Origin: an uncultured SAR116 cluster alpha proteobacterium | GTDB taxonomy: Bacteria; Pseudomonadota; Alphaproteobacteria; Puniceispirillales; Puniceispirillaceae | NCBI GenBank assembly: GCA_902520885.1 | Contig: CABYPW010000016.1 | Coordinates: 1-46,904 of the forward strand | Reading direction: 5' to 3' | Length of the DNA: 46,904 nt | Shown here: piece by piece, positions 1-8,664 of the stretch | Layout of the letters: each line of letters begins with the position of its first letter | How positions within the stretch are numbered: position 1 is the first letter of the stretch | Notes under the pieces: model-generated | Told to the model about the DNA's origin: nothing | What the model saw: only the letters and a program-made list of their open reading frames with translations | The model's database searches: none | Position numbers and translations under genes: made by a program

Positions 1-498
1 AAGTTCGCGCTGACCACGACCAACTGGGATCAAACTATCAATTGCCTTTAATCCCGTTTGCATAGGCTCAAACACTGATTGCCGAGGCATAATACCAGGA
101 GCTTTAACTTCGACCCTGCCTCTCTTAACATCTTTAATTGGACCTTTTCCATCTATTGGGTTTCCAAGAGCATCAACAACACGTCCCAACAAACCCTTTC
201 CAATGGGAGTATCAACAATTGTTTCTGTACGCCTAACAACATCGCCTTCTTGAATACCTCGGTCATCGCCGAAGATCACAACTCCGACATTGTCCGTTTC
301 AAGGTTAAGTGCCATTCCCTTAACATTATTGTCGAATTCAACTAGTTCGCCAGCTTGTACCTGGTCAAGCCCATACACACGGGCAATACCATCTCCGACA
401 GACAAAACTCTGCCAACTTCGGCTACTTCTGCTTCCTTACCAAAATTAGTAATTTGCTCTTTTAAAATTGCTGAAATTTCAGCTGCTCGGATATCCAT
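1..498 (-). CDS. atpA: ATP synthase F1 subunit alpha (N-terminal part)
   Basis: N-terminal 166 codons of the F1 alpha subunit, which forms the non-catalytic nucleotide-binding sites of the membrane-bound ATP synthase. The reading begins [16 protein letters not shown] and contains the family blocks [18 protein letters not shown] and [18 protein letters not shown]-like text. The window ends after GRGQRE, just before the P-loop, so the catalytic core and C-terminus lie off the edge. The start is fixed by coupling: the atpH stop TAA shares one base with this ATG (TAATG at 500-496). Alphaproteobacteria normally carry atpHAGDC in one operon, and this edge fits that order. Identification is secure. 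The only limit is truncation by the window edge. Confidence 0.97.
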   Translation of the reverse strand, partial: MDIRAAEISAILKEQITNFGKEAEVAEVGRVLSVGDGIARVYGLDQVQAGELVEFDNNVKGMALNLETDNVGVVIFGDDRGIQEGDVVRRTETIVDTPIGKGLLGRVVDALGNPIDGKGPIKDVKRGRVEVKAPGIMPRQSVFEPMQTGLKAIDSLIPVGRGQREL

Positions 499-1052
499 TA
501 TGTAACACCCTTCATGGCCGTTTCTAGCCTGTTCAGTTTAGTTTTAAGTGATGTATCGATCATACGAGATCCGATACGAATTACAAGACCACCAATCAAA
601 GATGGATCAACCCGCATGACAAGCGACACATCCTTGGCTCCTGCAATAGATAAAATCGATTTCTGAATTTGCGCCTGACGCCCATCGTTGAGCGGAACAG
701 CTGACACAACCTCAGCTAATACTTTTCCACGCCTTTTATCAACTTCCTTATTAAACGCAGAAATGATATTTGAGATTGCAAACAAACGACCGTTTTTAGC
801 AATTGTTCCAACAAATTGAACAACTAACCTATTTGCGTCAGCTTGCTGCAATAATTTGGTTACTGATGCTGATTTTTCGTCTGCTCCAAACACTGGGGAA
901 TAAATTAATTTTTGTAGATCTTCGTTACCGTCAATTAATCCTTTAAAAGAATTAAGGTCTTGTAAAATACTATCAACTTGCTTGGACTCAATAGCTAACT
1001 GGTACAGAGCTGTTGCATATCTGCCAGCCAAACCTGCTGTTATCGTACTCAC
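498..1052 (-). CDS. atpH: ATP synthase F1 subunit delta
   Basis: Delta subunit (OSCP type) of ATP synthase, part of the peripheral stalk that holds F1 against Fo. The protein begins [16 protein letters not shown], the usual N-terminal helix motif. It ends with the conserved segment [18 protein letters not shown] followed by SLKTKL. I chose the GTG at 1052 because AAGGG lies seven bases upstream and because 184 residues is the normal family length. A longer reading to ATG 1136 adds 28 residues unlike any delta subunit. The gene overlaps atpA by one base, so translation is probably coupled. The promoter must lie between here and priA (1053-1210), but I see no convincing -35/-10 pair there. Confidence 0.95.
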   Translation of the reverse strand: MSTITAGLAGRYATALYQLAIESKQVDSILQDLNSFKGLIDGNEDLQKLIYSPVFGADEKSASVTKLLQQADANRLVVQFVGTIAKNGRLFAISNIISAFNKEVDKRRGKVLAEVVSAVPLNDGRQAQIQKSILSIAGAKDVSLVMRVDPSLIGGLVIRIGSRMIDTSLKTKLNRLETAMKGVT

Positions 1053-1210
1053 ATTTAAACCCTTTTTTAACCTCGAACGAAACATCCATTGAGTGTCACG
1101 AACATGTTCAACAATCTCATCATAGTGAGCTATCATACGCCCACAGTAAAGGCAAGTATTTGTATCTATATTACCGCTAAAAATTTGCTATTTTTTTATT
1201 CCCGGCATAA

Positions 1211-3472
1211 CTACATAAAATTATAGGGATCTATATCAATTTGCCTTCTTATTATTGCTGGCATTGCTATACTTGAATGCCAACTACGAATGATTTTCTG
1301 CATATTCACTTTTTTTGGAGCATTTACTAAAAATCTAAATCGATGTCGTCCCTTTATTTTATAAATTGGTGCAGGTGCAGGACCATGAATATATACATCT
1401 TCAAATTGTGGTTTTAGATTAGCCAATTTTTTAACATAAGTTGTGATAGCAGTTTCATCTATACTTGAGTAGATTATTGCAGCAAGCCTTCTGTATGGGG
1501 GCATATTTGCAGAATCCCGCATCTCCAATTCTAATTTAAAATAGTTATCTCTTTTTTGTTTTTTCAAAGCTTGCAAAACTGGGTGAAATGGCTCTGACGT
1601 TTGAATAAAAACTGTCCCTCTTTGGTTTTCTCGTCCGGACCTTCCAGCGACCTGTGTTAACATCTGAAATGTTCTTTCTCCAGCACGCAAATCACCCCCA
1701 GATAATCCAAAGTCACCGTCAATTACAGCAACACAAGTTAATTTTGGAAAATGATGCCCTTTTGAAACCATTTGAGTCCCAATAATAATGTCAACTTCTC
1801 CCTTCTCAATAGATTGAATCGTGAGCTCTATTTGCTTAGGGTTGGAAAGCGTATCACTTGAGAGAATTGTTACTCTTGCATCTGGAAAAAGCTCATACAC
1901 CTCCTCAGCCAAACGCTCAACACCTGGACCTACTAGCTGAATAGTGTCTGTTTGCCCGCAAGACTGACACTTATTTTCAAATGGACGAGCAACACCACAC
2001 TGATGACAACGCAGCAAATTATTAAGTCTGTGTGTAACAAGTAAGCTATCACATTGATGGCAACTTTGCTTCATGCCGCACCCATTGCAAACACTAATTG
2101 GTGCATACCCCCTACGATTTAAATATAACAATACCTGTTGGTTCGAATTTAACTTTTCCTTTATATTTGAAATTAGAGGCTCACTTATCCATTTGCCGAA
2201 CAAAGGTTTATTTTTAGTTAAATCAATCGTTTGAATGTCTGGCATAGTAGCGAGACCATATCTGTTTGTAAGCGTTATGTGCTGATAGCGCTTAGATAAC
2301 ATGTTTGTCCAACTTTCTAGAGAGGGGGTTGCGCTTGCAAGAATAATGTTGCATTCAGCAAATTTAGCACGAAGAATAGCCATATCTCTGGCATTGTAAA
2401 TTACTTGTTCTTCTTGCTTATAACCAACATCATGTTCTTCATCGACCACGATTACACTCAAACTGCTAAAAGGAAGAAATAAGGCTGAACGTGCACCAAC
2501 CACCACCCCTGGATATCCCTCGTTTATTTCGCGCCATATAATCTTTTTTTTGCTTGCTGTAATACCGGAATGCCAAATATATGGAGTAAACCCGAACCAT
2601 CTATTAAATCTATCAACCCAACCTGCAGTGAGAGCAATTTCAGGTAATAAAATTAAGCATTGGTTACCAGATAATATCTGCCTTTTTACTAATTCAAAAT
2701 AAACTTCCGTTTTACCCGAACCTGTAACACCATCAAGTAACACAATATTAAATTTATTTTCATGCACAATGATTTGGTCGGCCGCTTGCTGTTGTTCAGT
2801 GCTAAGATTTAATTTGCTTGCTGCACCAATAGCTGTTTTTAGATGTTTAAGAAAGGTTTGCTTATCTTCTCTTGGTTTTAAAGAATTTTGTACCCTCTCG
2901 AGCTGACCTTCCTGAAACATCAAATTTATAGTATTCCTACTTACTCCTATCTCCTTACAAAGGGTATTAATTGAAACGGGTGGTTTTTGCATGCACCAAT
3001 TAATAACCTTTTTCCTTACTTTAGATAATTTCTCCATTTCAAATTGAGCTGCTGAGGATAGACTATAATAAAATATTGGGGTTTCATCCTTATATGCATT
3101 TGGTGCAGATAGCAGCGCACGAAGCACTTGTCCAAATGGTGCCATTGTCCATTCACTTACTTTCTCTAAAAATTTAAGATTACATAGGTTAATTGGAGAC
3201 AAGCCACTGACGGACAAAATTTGTTTTAATTTTGAATGCTTAATTTCAGTCTCATATTCAAGACTGTATACCACTCCCCATATAGTCCGATTTCTAAAAG
3301 ATACTTTTACAATATTGCCAATTTGAATCTGTGTGCCATTGCTTACAAGATAATCAAATTCACTTTTTTCATTTTGGGAATTTTGTGAAGATATCGGGAC
3401 AGATACTCTTACTTTGGCTATCAAAAAAAGTGGTTCATTTTTTTTAACTAGATTATCTCGTAAAAAAGCCAT
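1211..3472 (-). CDS. priA: Primosomal protein N' (replication restart helicase)
   Basis: PriA is a superfamily 2 helicase that reloads the replisome at stalled forks. At 753 residues it is of normal length. It has an N-terminal 3'-DNA-binding domain (residues ~15-110), Walker A GVTGSGKTE (~248), the DEEH box (~345) and SATPSLES. Paired zinc-binding cysteines follow (CNGCGMKQSCHQC through CQSCG, ~460-507), then the late helicase motifs GTQMVSKGHHFP and QVAGRSGR. It begins at ATG 3472 with only a weak ribosome site. It sits between atpH (same strand) and the divergent fsa gene, a common alphaproteobacterial arrangement. All catalytic motifs appear intact. Confidence 0.97.
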   Translation of the reverse strand: MAFLRDNLVKKNEPLFLIAKVRVSVPISSQNSQNEKSEFDYLVSNGTQIQIGNIVKVSFRNRTIWGVVYSLEYETEIKHSKLKQILSVSGLSPINLCNLKFLEKVSEWTMAPFGQVLRALLSAPNAYKDETPIFYYSLSSAAQFEMEKLSKVRKKVINWCMQKPPVSINTLCKEIGVSRNTINLMFQEGQLERVQNSLKPREDKQTFLKHLKTAIGAASKLNLSTEQQQAADQIIVHENKFNIVLLDGVTGSGKTEVYFELVKRQILSGNQCLILLPEIALTAGWVDRFNRWFGFTPYIWHSGITASKKKIIWREINEGYPGVVVGARSALFLPFSSLSVIVVDEEHDVGYKQEEQVIYNARDMAILRAKFAECNIILASATPSLESWTNMLSKRYQHITLTNRYGLATMPDIQTIDLTKNKPLFGKWISEPLISNIKEKLNSNQQVLLYLNRRGYAPISVCNGCGMKQSCHQCDSLLVTHRLNNLLRCHQCGVARPFENKCQSCGQTDTIQLVGPGVERLAEEVYELFPDARVTILSSDTLSNPKQIELTIQSIEKGEVDIIIGTQMVSKGHHFPKLTCVAVIDGDFGLSGGDLRAGERTFQMLTQVAGRSGRENQRGTVFIQTSEPFHPVLQALKKQKRDNYFKLELEMRDSANMPPYRRLAAIIYSSIDETAITTYVKKLANLKPQFEDVYIHGPAPAPIYKIKGRHRFRFLVNAPKKVNMQKIIRSWHSSIAMPAIIRRQIDIDPYNFM

Positions 3473-3492
3473 TTCAAACCGTCATAGATTTA

Positions 3493-3536
3493 TTGTTGCA
3501 AGCACACGCAACAAAACTGTAGACTAAACATATAAA
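3493..3536 (+). promoter_or_regulatory. Inverted repeat and -10-like box in the priA/fsa divergent spacer
   Basis: A perfect 7-bp inverted repeat, TTGTTGC (3493-3499) and GCAACAA (3508-3514), has an 8-base spacer. A TATAAA box lies at 3531-3536. Its partner -35 position would be 3508-3513, which is the right arm of the repeat and matches the -35 consensus poorly. An activator- or repressor-dependent fsa promoter is therefore an inference from position only. No known operator is recognised. Confidence 0.3.
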
Positions 3537-3582
3537 GACTGCAAAATCTACATCACAAAAATTAACCAATCAGGGACCCGTC

Positions 3583-4236
3583 ATGAAATTATTCTTGGAT
3601 ACTGCTGATATTAACGAAATTTCGGAACTCAATCAAACAGGTCTTGTTGATGGGATTACAACTAACCCCTCTTTAATTGCTAAATCTGGACGCAATATTA
3701 TTGAAGCCATTGAAGAAATTTGTGGTATTATCTCTGGTCCTGTCAGTGCTGAGGTTACTGCAACAGACTATCATGGAATGATGGATGAAGGAAAAAGGCT
3801 GGCTAAAATTGCAAGTAACGTAACGGTAAAACTTCCGTTAACATCAGATGGCTTAAAAGCATGTGCTAGCTTGCGCAGTCAAAATATTTTAGTAAATGTA
3901 ACGTTATGTTTTTCGACAGCGCAAGCCCTACTAGCCGCAAAAGCTGGAGCAAGCTTTATTTCTCCTTTTGTTGGAAGGTTAGATGATATTGGGTCTGATG
4001 GAATGAACCTGATAAGTGAAATTGCAGAGGTTTATTCTAATTATAATTATTCAACTGAAATTTTGGTGGCTTCTGTTAGAGGTGTTCAACATGTGGTTGA
4101 TGCTGCTTTAGTGGGAGCTGATGTTGCAACAATTCCTCCGAAAATTATGCTTCAAATGTACAAGCATCCTCTAACGGATAAGGGATTAGCTGATTTCTTA
4201 GCTGATTGGAAGTCAACAAACCAGTCAATTTTATAG
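3583..4236 (+). CDS. fsa: Transaldolase / fructose-6-phosphate aldolase family protein
   Basis: Small-type transaldolase (TalC/MipB/FSA family, ~217 residues). The family either moves a dihydroxyacetone unit between sugar phosphates (transaldolase) or cleaves fructose 6-phosphate. Visible motifs are [13 protein letters not shown] at the N-terminus, [13 protein letters not shown], and VTVKLPLT with the Schiff-base lysine at residue 83. VNVTLCFS and [15 protein letters not shown] follow. Sequence alone does not separate transaldolase from F6P aldolase activity. In many alphaproteobacteria the gene serves the non-oxidative pentose phosphate pathway. It is divergent from priA and is followed 32 bases later by the DUF484 gene, with which it probably forms an operon. 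Confidence 0.93.
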   Translation: MKLFLDTADINEISELNQTGLVDGITTNPSLIAKSGRNIIEAIEEICGIISGPVSAEVTATDYHGMMDEGKRLAKIASNVTVKLPLTSDGLKACASLRSQNILVNVTLCFSTAQALLAAKAGASFISPFVGRLDDIGSDGMNLISEIAEVYSNYNYSTEILVASVRGVQHVVDAALVGADVATIPPKIMLQMYKHPLTDKGLADFLADWKSTNQSIL

Positions 4237-4268
4237 AGTCTAAGTATAGCAACCAAAAGGGCTCTGGT

Positions 4269-5003
4269 ATGAGCAATGACATAATTGATGAAAAATTAGT
4301 ATCTGTATTTCTTGATAATAATCCAGATTATTTGGAGACATATCTTAATGCACAAATCAAAATTCTTTCAAAAGAAAAATCAAATAAAACTGCAAAATTC
4401 AACGACCAAAAAATAGACGGCAATATAATCGACGTTACTGGAGTAATCGCAAAACGCGCGAGGGAAAAGGCGCGCGTACTTTCAGAAAAAAATTTGTCAT
4501 TAATTGACGATGTAGAAGATAATACAAAAAAATGGCAAAGATTACTTAACGTTGCAATTGCTTTTATACCTATCAGAAATTTAAAACAGTTTTCAGATAT
4601 GGTAGATGAAAAATTACCTTTGATTCTTGAGCTTGCAGGTGCGAGGCTTCTAATGCCAAAAGAATTTGCCATCAAGGATGCTGAAGAATATGGTTTTCTT
4701 GTGCTACCTGCTAAGCAAATTCAAAAAATAAAAGAAGCTAAGTCTGTTTATCTTGGGCCATCACCGGAATTGGGTTTAACCTTGTTCTCCAACCCTAAGG
4801 CGTCTATAGCTGTCATTTCGTTACCAGAAAACCTTCCCGCCCAAATATCAGAGTCGGTACTTTTATTAGCTGGACGAGACAAAAATAGTTTTCAATTTGG
4901 CAATACAGACGCAATATTTTCCAATTTATCCAACATTATAGGAATATGTTTAGCAACTATATTAAGTCTAAAAATAGAAAAATATGACAATGAACTCCTA
5001 TAA
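4269..5003 (+). CDS. DUF484 family protein
   Basis: Cytoplasmic protein of the DUF484 family (GAF-like fold), whose biochemical role is not established. The N-terminal signature VSVFLDNNPDYLETYL matches the family's usual 'FL..NPDFF' opening. A charged helical stretch (residues ~30-85, probable coiled coil) follows, then a globular C-terminal half. I chose ATG 4269 because AAAGGG lies seven bases upstream and the family motif starts soon after. A start at 4206 would overlap fsa by 31 bases. It overlaps xerC by 20 bases. Linkage of DUF484 genes with xerC is widespread in proteobacteria, which suggests, but does not prove, a link to chromosome segregation. Confidence 0.85.
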   Translation: MSNDIIDEKLVSVFLDNNPDYLETYLNAQIKILSKEKSNKTAKFNDQKIDGNIIDVTGVIAKRAREKARVLSEKNLSLIDDVEDNTKKWQRLLNVAIAFIPIRNLKQFSDMVDEKLPLILELAGARLLMPKEFAIKDAEEYGFLVLPAKQIQKIKEAKSVYLGPSPELGLTLFSNPKASIAVISLPENLPAQISESVLLLAGRDKNSFQFGNTDAIFSNLSNIIGICLATILSLKIEKYDNELL

Positions 5004-5910
5004 TATTAATGCAAAAATATTTGCTAAATATATCGATAGTTGGTTAGCTTGGCTTTCATCTGTAAAACATTATCAATCTCACACGGTAGACGCGTATAAA
5101 GGGGATCTCGCAAACTATATTGGTTGTCTAACAAGATATAATGAGGTCGATTTTAAGCCAAGTAGAGCCACTTTTAGAATTTGGCTTTCTGAAATGTATG
5201 AGTCTGAGTGCGCTAAAACAACAATTGCAAGGAGGGTTTCTGCTTTACGAAGTTTTAGCCGTTATTGTAATCGCCATAAGATTTTTAAAAATTTGGATAT
5301 AAGCTGGATGAAATCTCCCAAATTGCCAATTTCACTCCCAAAGGCTATCAGTATAAGTGATGCATCATTATTACTTGAGTTAGTTGAAAAAAGGTCCAGT
5401 CAAACTTGGGAAAATGATAGAGATATTGCAATTTTATACCTTATGTATGGATGTGGGCTTCGATTAGCGGAGACACTTAGCATTACACCTGCACATCTTT
5501 CTGACCCAAATTGGCTGAGAATTATTGGGAAAGGAGGAAAAACTAGAGATGTTCCTGTCTTACCGGTCGTGGCAGAGTCACTGCAAACTACAATTCAAAG
5601 CTGCCCTTTTAGGCTTGAGCATAATAAGCCCATTTTTTTTTCAAAAAGGGGACTACCACTTGGACCGAGAGCAGTACAAAGAATGGTTAAGAAACTTAGG
5701 ATTACTGCCAACCTTCCTTTAGAAACGACACCTCACACATTGCGACATGCTTTCGCAACTCATCTTTTGTCTGCTGGAGGTGATTTAAGAGCTATTCAAG
5801 AATTACTTGGTCATTCAAGCCTATCAACCACACAACGTTATACTCATATTGATACGAAACAGCTTTCGGAGATTCATCAACAAACACACCCACGTGCTAA
5901 AAAAGCTTGA
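4984..5910 (+). CDS. xerC: Tyrosine recombinase XerC
   Basis: Site-specific tyrosine recombinase that works with XerD at dif to resolve chromosome dimers. An N-terminal SAM-like DNA-binding domain (residues ~10-95, with the SHTVDAYKGDL-type motif) precedes the catalytic domain. All active-site residues are present: Arg160 in GCGLRLAE, Lys186 in GKGGKTRD, His251 and Arg254 in HTLRHAFATH, His277 in LLGHSS, and Tyr286 in TQRYTH. At 308 residues it has the normal Xer length. The start overlaps the end of the DUF484 gene. A second ATG two codons in is equally possible. The DUF484 partner and the lack of any phage or island genes nearby favour the housekeeping XerC over a mobile-element integrase. 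Confidence 0.93.
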   Translation: MTMNSYNINAKIFAKYIDSWLAWLSSVKHYQSHTVDAYKGDLANYIGCLTRYNEVDFKPSRATFRIWLSEMYESECAKTTIARRVSALRSFSRYCNRHKIFKNLDISWMKSPKLPISLPKAISISDASLLLELVEKRSSQTWENDRDIAILYLMYGCGLRLAETLSITPAHLSDPNWLRIIGKGGKTRDVPVLPVVAESLQTTIQSCPFRLEHNKPIFFSKRGLPLGPRAVQRMVKKLRITANLPLETTPHTLRHAFATHLLSAGGDLRAIQELLGHSSLSTTQRYTHIDTKQLSEIHQQTHPRAKKA

Positions 5911-5943
5911 AAATAGCAAGTCAGCGCAAAATAGTCTGATTTC

Positions 5944-7353
5944 TTAAATATGAATGGCGCCGGTGCCAATCGCAAGCGCAGCTTCTTTTACAGCCTCATT
6001 CATTGTTGGATGCCCATGACAAGTGCGAGCGATGTCCTCTGCAGATGACCCAAACGACATACCAACTGCTATTTCATGTATCATCGTTCCAGCCTCATAA
6101 CCTATGATGTGAGCCCCTAGAAGTTTGTCTGTTTTCTTATCAGCAAGTAATTTAACCATGCCATCAGTATGCCCTGTCGCTCTTGCTCGACTGTTTGCAA
6201 GAAATGGAAAAACACCTTTGTTGTAAGAAATACCTTTATCTTTAATTTGTTCTTCCGTAAGGCCAATAGTAGCAACTTCTGGTGCTGTATAAACAATTCC
6301 TGGCACAAGAGAATAATCAACATGCCCAGAATGCCCTGCCATAATTTCTACAGCGGCCACTCCATCCTCTTCCGCTTTATGTGCAAGCATAGGGCCCTCA
6401 ATAACATCTCCAATAGCGTAGATGCCTTCCCTATTTGTTTGAAACTTATTATCTACCTTAATCTGGCCTTTCTGAGTGAGTTCTATCCCTAACTTCTCTA
6501 ATCCTAGACCCTCAATGTATGGTTTACGACCAATAGCAACCAATGCAACGTTGCAACTGAGCTCACTTTCTTGTTGTGTTTTACTATCTTGCAAAATTAA
6601 GCTGATAGATGATTTCGATTTCTTTGCCTCCTTAACACCTTTCCCTAGATTAAATTTTATACCCTGCTTCTCTAAAATGGCTTTGAACTTGGTGGCAATC
6701 TCGGCATCCATCCCTGGCAAAATTCGTGGTAAAAAGTCAACAACCTCAACCTCTGCTCCAAGGCGTGACCAAACCGTACCCATTTCGAGACCAATATACC
6801 CGGCCCCCACAACTACGAGCTTTTTTGGTAATTCTGAGAGCTCTAGAGCGCCAGTTGAAGAAACAATTTGTTTCTCATCAATCGACATCGAAGCTAGGTT
6901 GGTTGGCTTAGAACCGGTTGCTATTATAATTTTATCAGCTTTTAATTCCCCTTTATCGCGACCCTCTATAATATTAACTACACCAGAGGAAGTTATTTGA
7001 GCGGAACCAATTAAATGGGAAACTTTGTTTTTTGCAAAAAGCTGACTAATACCAGTGGTAAGACCAGATACAATATCTGATTTATGTTTTAGCATTTTTT
7101 TAAGGTCTAACTTCACCTGACTTACATCAATGCCAAGAGTTGATAGGTGTTTTTGTTTTGCCTCTGCGAATTTTTCAGATGCATTCAGTAAAGCTTTAGA
7201 CGGAATACAACCAACATTAAGACATGTCCCCCCTAGGGTGCTTCTTTTTTCAACGCATGCGACTTTCATCCCCAACTGAGCTGCTCTTATTGCAGCAACA
7301 TAGCCTCCAGGTCCAGCACCAATAACTATTAAGTCATATTTTTGCACCGTCAT
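5944..7353 (-). CDS. lpdA: Dihydrolipoyl dehydrogenase (E3)
   Basis: FAD-dependent disulfide oxidoreductase that reoxidises lipoyl groups with NAD+ in the 2-oxoglutarate dehydrogenase complex, and possibly in other lipoyl enzymes. It has an N-terminal FAD motif GAGPGG (residue ~12) and the redox disulfide Cys44/Cys49 in GGTCLNVGC. A central NAD-binding motif reads GAGYIGLEMG, and AIGDV closes the second FAD contact. The C-terminal interface holds His448 and Glu453 in HGHPTMNEA. At 469 residues it has full length. It is the last gene of the sdh-mdh-suc cluster, 63 bases after sucB, which assigns it to the 2-oxoglutarate complex. It converges on xerC with a 33-base gap and no obvious terminator. 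Confidence 0.97.
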   Translation of the reverse strand: MTVQKYDLIVIGAGPGGYVAAIRAAQLGMKVACVEKRSTLGGTCLNVGCIPSKALLNASEKFAEAKQKHLSTLGIDVSQVKLDLKKMLKHKSDIVSGLTTGISQLFAKNKVSHLIGSAQITSSGVVNIIEGRDKGELKADKIIIATGSKPTNLASMSIDEKQIVSSTGALELSELPKKLVVVGAGYIGLEMGTVWSRLGAEVEVVDFLPRILPGMDAEIATKFKAILEKQGIKFNLGKGVKEAKKSKSSISLILQDSKTQQESELSCNVALVAIGRKPYIEGLGLEKLGIELTQKGQIKVDNKFQTNREGIYAIGDVIEGPMLAHKAEEDGVAAVEIMAGHSGHVDYSLVPGIVYTAPEVATIGLTEEQIKDKGISYNKGVFPFLANSRARATGHTDGMVKLLADKKTDKLLGAHIIGYEAGTMIHEIAVGMSFGSSAEDIARTCHGHPTMNEAVKEAALAIGTGAIHI

Positions 7354-7416
7354 TTTATTTATACCTTTTCCAAATAGGTTGTTTGATGTAGTTTTTGTCC
7401 AATAAAATAAATAGGT

Positions 7417-8625
7417 TTATATGTCTAAAAGCAATCTTCTTGGGTCTTCAATTGATTCTTTTACTCTAACTAAAAATGATACCGCTTCCCTTCCATCAAT
7501 AATGCGGTGATCATAAGACAACGCTAAGTACATCATTGGGCGTATAACTATTTCATCGCCAACAGCAATGGGTCGCTTCTGTATTTTATGCATTCCTAGG
7601 ATAGCGCTCTGCGGGGTATTTAAAATAGGGGTAGACATTAATGACCCATAAACTCCGCCATTAGATATAGTAAAGGTTCCTCCAGACATATCTGATGGCG
7701 CAAGCCCGCCATCTCGAGCTTTTAATCCATATCCTGCGACCGAGGTCTCTATTTCCGCAATGGATAAATCATGTGCATCTTTTATAACAGGAACAACCAG
7801 TCCTTGAGGAGTGCCTACAGCAACTCCAATATTATAATAATCTTTGTAGATAATATCATTGCCGTTGATTTCAGCATTAACCGCGGGAAACTCACGCAAA
7901 CCTGCTATACAGGCTTTCACAAAAAACCCCATAAATCCAAGTCTAGCTTCGTGGTTTTTCTCAAAACTCTCTTTATATTGGGAACGCAATTCCATTACTG
8001 CAGTCATATCCACTTCATTGAAAGTAGAAAGCATTGCCGCTGTATTTTGTGCCTCTTTCAACCTCTGTGCAATAACACGCCTTAATCGAGACATAGGCAC
8101 TCTCTCTTCTCGTAGATTATCTTTTTTATTTTCAAGAGTTTCAGATATGTGAGATGTTGAGCCAGCACTTGAAGATGAAGGAACATTAGATACTTCTTTT
8201 TCTAGGAAAGATAAAACATCCCCTTTTGTTAATCTCCCATCTTTTCCTGATGCTGGAATCGAGCTTGCATCTAAATTATTTTCTTCTACCAGCCTCCGTA
8301 CAGCAGGAGATAGGTTTACAGCTTGTGGTTGTATTTTTTCTTCATTTTTATTTTCAATAGGTTGCTTAGACTCAGCAGCTGCAACAGCGCCTTCTTGTAA
8401 AAGTGCTAAAATGGCATCCACCTCAACTGTATCCCCTTCTTGTGCAACTATATCAGTTAACACCCCCGCCTTTGGTGAAGGAACTTCAAGAGACACTTTG
8501 TCAGTTTCAAGCTCCACTACGGGCTCATCAGCATTAACTTTCTCGCCGACGTTTTTGATCCATTTAGCAACTGTAGCCTCAACAACTGATTCACCTAATA
8601 CAGGGACTTTAATTTCAATAGACAT
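7417..8625 (-). CDS. sucB: 2-oxoglutarate dehydrogenase E2 (dihydrolipoyl succinyltransferase)
   Basis: E2 core of the 2-oxoglutarate dehydrogenase complex; it transfers the succinyl group to CoA. The domains in order are one lipoyl domain with Lys43 in [10 protein letters not shown], an Ala/Glu/Ser linker, and the peripheral subunit-binding domain ([15 protein letters not shown] through GRLTKGDV, ~110-145). The acyltransferase domain follows, with His373 and Asp377 in [12 protein letters not shown]. At 402 residues with one lipoyl domain it is typical of SucB rather than the pyruvate dehydrogenase E2. GGAG lies about 11 bases before the ATG. It lies between sucA (39-base gap) and lpdA. Confidence 0.97.
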   Translation of the reverse strand: MSIEIKVPVLGESVVEATVAKWIKNVGEKVNADEPVVELETDKVSLEVPSPKAGVLTDIVAQEGDTVEVDAILALLQEGAVAAAESKQPIENKNEEKIQPQAVNLSPAVRRLVEENNLDASSIPASGKDGRLTKGDVLSFLEKEVSNVPSSSSAGSTSHISETLENKKDNLREERVPMSRLRRVIAQRLKEAQNTAAMLSTFNEVDMTAVMELRSQYKESFEKNHEARLGFMGFFVKACIAGLREFPAVNAEINGNDIIYKDYYNIGVAVGTPQGLVVPVIKDAHDLSIAEIETSVAGYGLKARDGGLAPSDMSGGTFTISNGGVYGSLMSTPILNTPQSAILGMHKIQKRPIAVGDEIVIRPMMYLALSYDHRIIDGREAVSFLVRVKESIEDPRRLLLDI

Positions 8626-8664
8626 TCGCGTGATATCTCCTTTGATAAGCGCTAAAGTTTACGT

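Noticed and set aside
1100-1109. GAACATGTTC as a LexA (SOS) box upstream of atpH
   Set aside because: The alphaproteobacterial SOS box has GTTC or GAAC half-sites seven bases apart. This 10-base palindrome lacks that spacing, and the ATP synthase operon is not an expected SOS target.
1053-1136. 28-residue N-terminal extension of AtpH
   Set aside because: Unlike any delta subunit, with no ribosome site at 1136. The GTG at 1052 has AAGGG at proper spacing and gives the family length.
4984-5910. xerC as an integrase of a mobile element
   Set aside because: Its partner is a DUF484 gene, there are no attachment repeats or cargo genes, and all Xer active-site residues and length fit the housekeeping enzyme.
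6476-7000. Plus-strand open frame of 174 codons opposite lpdA
   Set aside because: Antisense shadow of a strongly conserved enzyme. Composition is Ser/Pro/Thr-rich without domain features.
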